Assembly (NCBI GenBank): GCA_963693315.1
Contig: OY856186.1
Location: 233,157,541-233,221,540, forward strand
Source: Diogma glabrata
Lineage: Eukaryota > Arthropoda > Insecta > Diptera > Cylindrotomidae
Length of the DNA: 64,000 nt
Direction: 5' to 3'
Positions within the stretch are counted from its first letter, which is position 1. Every line of letters begins with the position of its first letter. Under the pieces are notes generated by a model that was not told where the DNA came from, made no database searches, and saw nothing but the letters and a program-made list of their open reading frames with translations. Both the position numbers and the translations under genes were made by a program. Positions 57,175 to 64,000 of the stretch are shown one piece after another.

Positions 57175-59665
57175 TTTTATAGACGGAAATCTGAAGATCC
57201 ATTCGCCAGAAAAAGTGAATCAAGTTAAGTTTAACGGGAAAAATCAAGTCACAAAAAGCAATCCATCATATGAGACGATGAATGTTTCGGAACTGACCCC
57301 GAATAAAGGTCAATCATCGGGAACGATGGTTAAAAGTTCCAACACCACAAGTTTAGATCCAAATAAACTATCTGAGTGTACCGGTTGTCGAGCCATTCGT
57401 AATGGGGACATTGGGAAACAGGAATCGAGGAAAATGCAGCAGATTAAGAGAGAGGATGCGAATCAACCAGAATCCATGCAACCAAATCAACAAGAAATAT
57501 TCAAGGAAAGACCAGGGAGAGAGAAACTATTAACGAACGAAGAAACAAACACAAACAAGAAAAAATTAGCTCAAATGAGCAAAAATGAGGTAGCAAAGAA
57601 ATTCGAGGAATACTGTTTAGTAGATGATTTAACCGATAATAAAGAAGAGGACGATTTAGCAACAAACAATATAGTAGAAGAAGTCAAACTGGATGAAAAG
57701 AGAATACCTGCCAGATCGACAAAATTAGTGGAGATTGAGCTTGCAGATGGAAGAATAGAGGAAAGGGATGTAATTTGTGGAAAAGTAGAAATTGAGCCGG
57801 GCGTATATGTAGGAAATACAATTTCAAAGGTAAGAAGAAATGAAATAGTTTTACCAATCATAAACACAAAATCGGAAGAAGTGATACTGGAAAATTTCGT
57901 GCCGGAATATAACATTTTAAATATGGAAGAGTACGAGGAAATTGAAATAAATCAAAGTAAACATAGGGTAGAGGACGAGACATTTCAAAACGAGAGCAGA
58001 ACAAGTAAAATTCTACAACTTTTGGACTCAAAAAGGTATGACGAACTTCCTCCACTAGACAAAATAGATACAATAAATATGATTAAAGAAAATGCGGATA
58101 TATTTCATTTGGAAGGTGAGAAGCTTACGTTCACACCTGAATTAGAACATAGAATAAAAGTTAAAGCAGGAACAATTCCAATTAACCAAAAAAATTACAG
58201 ATTGCCAGAAGTTCACCGAAAAGAAATTCAACTCCAGATAGATCGGATGCTGGAAGATGATATAATTTCCCCTAGCCAAAGCCCTTGGAACTCACCAGCG
58301 CTCCTGGTGCCAAAACGAGTTGGACCTGGTTGCCAGGCCAAGTTTAGAATGGTCGTAGATTTTAGGAAGCTAAACCAGAACACCATCGGAGACGTGTTTC
58401 CATTACCAAGGATAGAAGAGATCCTGGATCAACTAGGTAGCGCTCGTTATTTCTCAACGTTAGATCTAGCGAGTGGATACCATCAGGTGCCAATCGATCC
58501 ACGAGACAGGGAAAAAACAGCGTTTAGTAGCAACACGGGACATTACGAGTTCAATCGAATGCCGTTCGGACTTTCAAATGCTCCGGCTACATTCCAACGT
58601 TTGATGAACTATGTGTTGACGGGGCTTAATGGTCTTATTTGCTTTGTGTATCTAGATGACATAATAGTGTATGGCCGAAATGTCAGTGATCATAATAATA
58701 AATTACGACAAGTTTTTGACAGAGTAAGAAGTTGTAACCTACGTTTACAACCAGAAAAAACCAAACTGTTACGCAAAGAAGTAACATATTTAGGACACAT
58801 CTGTGGACAAGAAGGAGTTAAACCTGATCCTAGTAGAACTAGTATTATAAAGAATTACCCCCAACCGAAAACAATTCGTCAAGTTCAATCATTTTTAGGT
58901 TTTGTGAGTTATTATAGAAAATTTTTACCAAAACTAGCCGAATGGGCTCTACCAATAAGTAAGTTATTACGAAACGCTAAAAAGGGTGCAATTAAGTGGA
59001 CAGAAGAGTGTCAAAAATCGTTCGATAGAATAAGGGAAAATTTAATTACCCCCCCGTTATTAATATATCCAAACTTTTCGAAACCTTTCCATCTCACGAC
59101 AGATGCGAGTAAAGAAGCGCTAGGTGCAGTCCTATCGCAGGAAGATTCAGGGCATGATAAGCCAATATGTTACGCAAGTCATTGTTTAAATAATGCGGAG
59201 AAAAATTACTCGACAGTAGAAAGGGAGTTGTTAGCCATTGTATGGGCAACCAAAATTTTTAGATGTTATCTGTATGGAAGACATTTTACTGTCTTTACGG
59301 ATCACAAACTGTTGAAGGGTATGTTGAAGTTAAAGGATCCATCGTCACGTCTATTGAGACTACAATTAAAACTGTTTGACTACAGCTATACGGTAGAGTA
59401 TAAACCAGGTACAACAAACGTAGTGGCAGACGGTCTTAGTAGGCTTAAGTCAAAAAATACAGAAGATGAGAAAACAGGAGATATTAAACCACTTCTAGCA
59501 GTAACACGAGCTCAAACTACAAAACTGGGTCAAACTAGGGTAGAGCGGACCAAGAAAGTAGTTCGTCTTCAAATACAGGCAAGACGACGTTGTCAGGACA
59601 AGAAACAGGTAGGAATACAGGATCACAGCAGGAAGAAGTTATCCATAACCGGAATGAAATTGTGA
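57155..59665 (+). pseudogene. pol: element 4 reverse transcriptase and RNase H
   Basis: A long open frame. After a polar 300-residue linker, RT begins near LQIDRMLEDDIISPSQSPWN. It has FSTLDLASGYHQVPID, MPFGLSNAPATFQRLM and the catalytic VYLDDIIVYG. RNase H has LTTDASKEALGAVLSQ, ERELLAIVWA and FTVFTDHKLL. The end contains the tether-like VADGLSRL. Both enzymes appear to have all the expected motifs. The frame drifts into a non-conserved Arg/Lys-rich end after about 59500, where the integrase continues in another frame (-1), so a second indel is likely. Confidence 0.93.
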
Positions 59666-60813
59666 AAAACGTAGACTATCCATTAACAAATGAAGAAAAG
59701 GAAGAAAGGGAGAAAGCGAGTCTAAGCAACCAGGAAGATATAATTACTTTACACACTCAAGAGGACATTCAGAAGATATTACATGATTTGCATAACAGCC
59801 GTTTAGGTGGACATTTGGGTATTAAGAAAACACTTAGTAGAGCAAGAAAGCAGTTTTTTTGGAAGGGAATGAAGAAAGATATCACTGATTATATAGGTAA
59901 ATGTAAAATTTGTCAAGTGGTTAAGTCTACGAAACTGACTAAGATGCCAATGATGATATCGGATGCAGCAGATAAACCATTCGAAAGGGTTTATTTGGAT
60001 ATTGTGGGACCAATGCCAGTTACACCGGCTGGAAATAAATATATATTAACTTTTCAAGATGATTTAAGTCGTTTCTTTGACTGTTATCCGATGCCGAATA
60101 TGGAAGCAAACACAGTCGCCAGAACGTTCTTTGACGAAATCACCTCTCGTTACAGAATCCCAAAGATATTGATAACTGACCAGGGTTCAAATTTTACATC
60201 TGAAATTTTTAAAAGAGTTTGCAAATTTCTGGGTATTAAAAAATTAGAGACTACAGCATATCATCCCCAGGCCAACGGTATACTGGAACGTAGTCATAAA
60301 CCATTGAAAGATTATTTAAAATGTTTCACCAACAAACTTATGGATTGGGATCAACACCTAAGGCAAGCCGTATTCGTTAGGAACAACACTGAAAATTCCT
60401 CAACTAAGTTGACACCAATGGACATTCTTTTCGGATTTACAGCAGACCTACCAACTAGTATAACAAGGGCACCTCTTCCAGTTTACACAACAGAAAATTA
60501 TTATTTCGAACTTCAAAATAAGTTAAGACGGACATACCAAATAGCAAAAGAAAACTTAATGAAAAGTAAGTCGTTAAATAAAAAATATTACGACAAATAT
60601 ACTAAAGAAACGCACTACGTGGTAGGAGACAAGGTTTATGTTCTTAATTCAGGGGCCAAATCAAATACAGAAATGCGTTGGTTAGGGCCATATGAGGTGG
60701 TAAGACTGGACGGAGTAGTTACTACGTCAGTAAAAATTGGAAAAAAAATTAAAAAAATCCATAATAATAGACTAAAACTTGCTATAGAAGAGGAGGAGGA
60801 GGAGCGACAATAA
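59590..60813 (+). CDS. pol: element 4 integrase
   Basis: An open frame with the zinc finger (H...H in LHNSRLGGHLGIKKTLSRAR, then CKICQ). DD35E follows: Asp in YLDIVGPMP, Asp in LITDQGSNFTS and Glu in AYHPQANGILERSHK. The C-terminal GPY/F-type motif is WLGPYEVVRL. Length and motifs are normal for errantiviruses. It should be the C-terminal part of Pol rather than a separate gene, since the assigned ATG (59590) only marks the open frame in which it lies. Confidence 0.9.
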   Translation: MSGQETGRNTGSQQEEVIHNRNEIVKNVDYPLTNEEKEEREKASLSNQEDIITLHTQEDIQKILHDLHNSRLGGHLGIKKTLSRARKQFFWKGMKKDITDYIGKCKICQVVKSTKLTKMPMMISDAADKPFERVYLDIVGPMPVTPAGNKYILTFQDDLSRFFDCYPMPNMEANTVARTFFDEITSRYRIPKILITDQGSNFTSEIFKRVCKFLGIKKLETTAYHPQANGILERSHKPLKDYLKCFTNKLMDWDQHLRQAVFVRNNTENSSTKLTPMDILFGFTADLPTSITRAPLPVYTTENYYFELQNKLRRTYQIAKENLMKSKSLNKKYYDKYTKETHYVVGDKVYVLNSGAKSNTEMRWLGPYEVVRLDGVVTTSVKIGKKIKKIHNNRLKLAIEEEEEERQ

Positions 60814-60859
60814 TAGCAATAAAATCACAACATAATCTATTTTAGTTACAGATACAAAA

Positions 60860-61306
60860 ATGGGACTAATTACAACATTGATCATAATGTCATTATTCGC
60901 TATTAGTAGAGCAAAGCAAGAGACAGTAACATTGACGCCAGTAAAAACAAATGGAGTACTATTCGAAAGTGTAGGCAACACATTATTCTTCACGGAAACA
61001 TGGTCGATTGTCACTTATATTCCGAAACCAGACAATTCGGAATTAGAAAAGTTTAGCGATTTTTGTCAAGTAAAATTAAGAAAGCTTTGTAAACCTAGAT
61101 TAGGAAACGATAACATGTTTATTACTAATTGCCAAAACTTTATTGAAGAAATAGAATATATTTTAAAACAAATTAAAAATTTAGATAAGACCATTAGCTT
61201 TTACTTCCGACCTAGACCTATGCGATCGAAGCGGGGAGCTATCAATCTAATTGGTAGTTTACCCAAATCTCTTTTTGGAACAATGGACAAAAGGACTCTG
61301 ACATAA
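60860..61306 (+). pseudogene. env: element 4 env, N-terminal part
   Basis: An ATG 46 bases after integrase opens an Env reading frame. A hydrophobic signal peptide occupies about residues 1-19, followed by an ectodomain with several Cys. A furin-type RSKR site lies near residue 120 with a hydrophobic fusion-peptide-like segment right after it. This is the layout of the baculovirus-F-related Env of insect errantiviruses. The frame is lost near 61285 beside an A run and ends at 61306, so the subunit after the cleavage site is cut off. It is a broken endogenous copy. Confidence 0.87.
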
Positions 61307-61376
61307 TATTTAAAAAATTACATACACTTGACCAAACGAATATTAGAACAATAGATTTAATGGAACAACAAACGAC

Positions 61377-61914
61377 AAGTCAGCTCCCCGAATTTAGTAA
61401 CAACATCCGAAAAAATAGAATTAGATAATATGGTAAATATTATACCAAGGGTTCACGCGACGGTGAAACCCGATCTTTTTACCTAAAAACGAATTTGTTT
61501 TAAAATATATTTATACAATAGTTCAAGTAGATAAATTTTAAGTTCAACACAATAATTTTAACAAAAAAAAATCAATCATTGATTCCTTTTATACATAATA
61601 TACATAAATAAAAAACTATATCCATTTCACAACAAAATCATAATTTTATTAATAGTATTGTTGGAAATTTTAGCTAACAGAAACACACTCGATAGATTTC
61701 ACAAACTTTTATTTATTTTGGTTATGTTTGGTGTCGCTTTAAATTTCCTAAAAATAAGATTTACAATGAAAATAATTCTATGTTAATTTACATTATTCTT
61801 ACTTTAGTTTGTTTCCTTAGACCAATTTAATTTTTATTATATTTTTATCACTACTTTATTATTTGAATATAATGATTTAATTGTACTTAGAAAATGCCAT
61901 AAGTTTTAAGAAAA
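61377..61914 (+). repeat. second copy of the env 3' end plus part of the BEL LTR, inside env
   Basis: 538 bases about 98-99% identical to 63206-63742. It holds the last 35 or so Env codons, the untranslated region after env and, from 61659, the first 256 bases of the BEL LTR found at 63488. It interrupts env. The 15 bases GAACAACAAACGACA lie on both sides (about 61363 and 61920). The CAA shared at the left junction is short microhomology. Confidence 0.93.
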
Positions 61915-62294
61915 TTTAAGAACAACAAACGACAATTATAAAAAATAACTTGAATTGGACGAGATCGGCACTAACTGACATGGGGACACAAATGGAAACC
62001 CTGAGCAGCAAGGTGGACAATCTCGAAAGGGCATACAACAAAGTGGTATCCGATAACGCCAACGAGCTACAACACACACTTATGACCGAAGAAATAATGT
62101 CGTTTGCTATACTAAAGATTTCAGAATGGTAACACAGACAGACAGAACTTATAGCAGTACTTAATCAAATAACTAACGGGAGAATACATGCAGCATTACT
62201 AGACTGGGAATACGTTGAAAGAAAACTTAACAACGTATCAAGACTAGACAACATCCCATCTTTCACCTTTCAGTCAATTCAGCTACAACAGTTA
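61915..62294 (+). pseudogene. env: element 4 env, middle part
   Basis: Env coding resumes after the inserted copy. The 61950-62132 frame has a heptad-like MGTQMETLSSKVDNLERAY segment, as expected downstream of a fusion peptide. It ends in a stop after a frame change near 62130. The stretch up to 62294 keeps coding character in shifted frames. Confidence 0.75.
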
Positions 62295-63314
62295 ATGACT
62301 GTTAATGTAGATTTAAACAACGACAAACTAGTCGTAAATATAAATACACCAGTGGTAAGTAATCAAGAATTCACAAATTATTTGGTACACATTACACCAA
62401 TGATTACCAAAGGTATGCTGATGAGTTTTGATATCGAAGAAGAAATTTTGACGGTATCACCAGAACCTCATTCTTATATAATAATGAGTATGCAGGAGTT
62501 ACAACGATGTCAGAAAATAGAAACAGCGAATGGCACCTGGAACATTTGTGAAAACAAGTATCCAACCATCCTAAGTTCTGAGTCTAACTGTCTAACTAAC
62601 CTTTTCGATAACTACGCTGTAGGTAAGAACATATGTAAAACTAAATTGTGGCTTAAACAGCCGAATATAATACATCGACTGACGAAGAGCAATAGCTGGT
62701 TTATCATACCATCCCACCCACTCGAGTTGAAAATAGCTGAAAGCAGAGACGTAATAGAAACCATCAAAGTGAACGAAACCAGTATTCTAGAAATTAAAGC
62801 CGACGTGAACGTTAGAATAGGGAATGTGAAACTACCTTACGAGAGAACAATTAAATCAAACATACATTTTAAAATGGCAAGGGAACACGTCCAGAGGAAC
62901 ATTTTGGTTAATTCATTTGAGCAAACGACCACACCTTTAGAAAATAAACACTTGCCCTTGGTACTAACAGACCACACCAAATTGCACAACATGTGGAATA
63001 AAAACAGTGAAAATCCCGAGCAGTTCGAAAAAAGACTGAGTCTAGAGAAAACAATCAGATCACAGGAACAAGACAAGATCGACATCGACTGGCCTCTGAC
63101 CTTAATAGCAACAGTTTGCGGACTTATAATAGTAGCAACAACAATCAGTGTATATTTCTTCCACACAAGAAAAAGAAAATCGAAAATCTCCAACATACAA
63201 CTTCAAGTCAGCTCCCCGAATTTAGTAACAACATCCGAAAAAATAGAATTAGATAATATGGTAAATATTATACCAAGGGTTCACGCGACGGTGAAACCCG
63301 ATCTTTTTACCTAA
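62295..63314 (+). pseudogene. env: element 4 env, C-terminal part with transmembrane anchor
   Basis: 339 open codons of Env ectodomain with several Cys, then a single transmembrane helix (WPLTLIATVCGLIIVATTI, about residue 265-285). A basic stop-transfer RKRKSK and a short cytoplasmic tail close the protein. The stop is at 63312-63314. It is separated from the N-terminal part by the inserted copy and by frameshifts, so no complete Env can be made from this locus. Confidence 0.88.
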
Positions 63315-63487
63315 AAACGAATTTGTTTTAAAATATATTTATACAATAGTTCAAGTAGATAAATTTTAAGTTCAACACAATAATTTTAACAAAAAAAAAA
63401 TCAATCATTGATTCCTTTTATACATAATATACATAAATAAAAAACTATATCCATTTCACAACAAGATCATAATTTTATTAATAGTAT
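63315..63487 (+). other. element 4 3' untranslated end, LTR not recognised
   Basis: AT-rich sequence between env and the BEL LTR. It does not match the putative 5' LTR apart from an AAGTTCAACAC motif, so the 3' LTR is either lost or replaced by the BEL boundary. Confidence 0.6.
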
Positions 63488-63853
63488 TGTTGGAAATTTT
63501 AGCTAACAGAAACACACTCGATAGATTTCACAAACTTATTTTGGTTATGTTTGGTGTCGCTTTAAATTTCCTAAAAATAAGATTTACAATGAAAATAATT
63601 CTATGTTAATTTACATTATTCTTACTTTAGTTTCTTTCCTTAGACCAATTTAATTTTTATTATATTTTTATCACTACTTTATTATTTGAATATAATGATT
63701 TAATTGTACTTAGAAAATGCCATAAGTTTTAAGAAATTTTACGTATTTATACTTATGAAGATAGTAGCGATAATTGTCAAAATTTTCTAAATGTTTTTAT
63801 TATATCTGCTTGACGGTCTTCAGGGCGGTCTTCAGGCCATGGTCGCCGCAACA
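63488..63853 (-). repeat. 3' LTR of a BEL/Pao element
   Basis: 366 bp starting TGTTGGAAAT and ending CCGCAACA on the plus strand (minus: TGTTGCGG...TTCCAACA). It directly follows a polypurine tract on the minus strand. A TATA-like TATAAATA lies at about 63745 on the minus strand. The first 255 bases are present again at 61659-61914. Confidence 0.82.
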
Positions 63854-64000
63854 TCCCCTCCTCCGTAAGCGTATTTCATGTGGGAATATGCCTTACCATC
63901 TTCTTTAGAAACCACGTCCAGTTTGGCCAATTTTGAGACTGGTCTTCGCAGTAGCGATCCCTTCGTGGTCTGAATAGTCGCACTTCGCGCCCTGCTATCT
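63832..64000 (-). CDS. pol: BEL/Pao Pol C-terminal end (partial)
   Basis: 55 codons entering from the right edge, with TTKGSLLRRPVSKLAKLDV matching the (Q)T..G...RP..KL..L.V ending of BEL/Pao integrases. The frame runs through the polypurine tract (GGAGGAGGGGA, 63864-63854) and stops 22 bases inside the LTR at 63832-63834, an overlap seen in this family. The rest of the element lies outside the window. Confidence 0.82.
   Translation of the reverse strand, partial: DSRARSATIQTTKGSLLRRPVSKLAKLDVVSKEDGKAYSHMKYAYGGGDVAATMA

Overview
The window is AT-rich nuclear DNA from an arthropod, most likely an insect. Three things point there: spliced exons with GT/AG borders, an alpha-tubulin N-acetyltransferase homologue, and a dense load of Ty3/gypsy, BEL/Pao, errantivirus-like, CR1/Jockey-like, piggyBac and hAT-type elements. 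Only one host gene is recognised with confidence. Almost everything else is mobile DNA in various states of decay. One N gap (45425-45624) is present.

Left part (1-20 kb). Five coding exons on the minus strand (18406 down to 875) join in phase into 255 codons of an alpha-tubulin N-acetyltransferase (ATAT1/MEC-17 family). The intron between its exons 3 and 4 is about 13 kb. It holds a degraded Ty3/gypsy element (4997-9974, minus), a large foldback repeat (3071-3603), an unidentified acidic ORF (11589-12170) and LINE pieces bracketed by a 31-bp direct repeat. Intron 2 carries a tRNA-like (SINE-type) sequence. Three tandem units of about 327 bp lie upstream of the first coding exon.

Middle (20-48 kb). 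This is a graveyard of non-autonomous and broken elements. It includes a 2.3-kb foldback element, a piggyBac C-terminal fragment, several MITE-like repeats, and a CR1/Jockey-like LINE with a PHD-finger ORF1 (31.1-36.7 kb) that is split by a MITE-like repeat and satellite blocks. It also includes a hAT-type MITE with a perfect 8-bp target duplication (41207-41441), a decayed three-exon THAP-domain gene (42255-44029), a BEL/Pao gag fragment beside the N gap, and a 728-bp (TA)n tract.

Right part (48-64 kb). A complete Mag-like Ty3/gypsy element has both LTRs, a 5-bp TSD, a PBS and a PPT (48415-53080, minus). It is followed by an isolated gypsy integrase fragment (53.9-54.9 kb, minus). Next is an errantivirus-like element on the plus strand (about 54.9-63.4 kb) with gag, protease, RT/RNase H, integrase and a baculovirus-F-like env. 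Its env is broken and contains a second copy of its own 3' end plus part of a neighbouring BEL LTR. The window ends in the 3' end of a BEL/Pao element (LTR 63488-63853, pol on the minus strand running off the edge).

The elements do not form a pathway with the host gene; what links them is nesting. Several young-looking elements carry single-base frameshifts, one of them in a ten-base homopolymer, so some breaks may be assembly errors rather than real lesions. I found no convincing new biological system. The most interesting loci are the rearranged env/BEL junction, the THAP-gene remnant, the foldback repeats and the unexplained acidic ORF.
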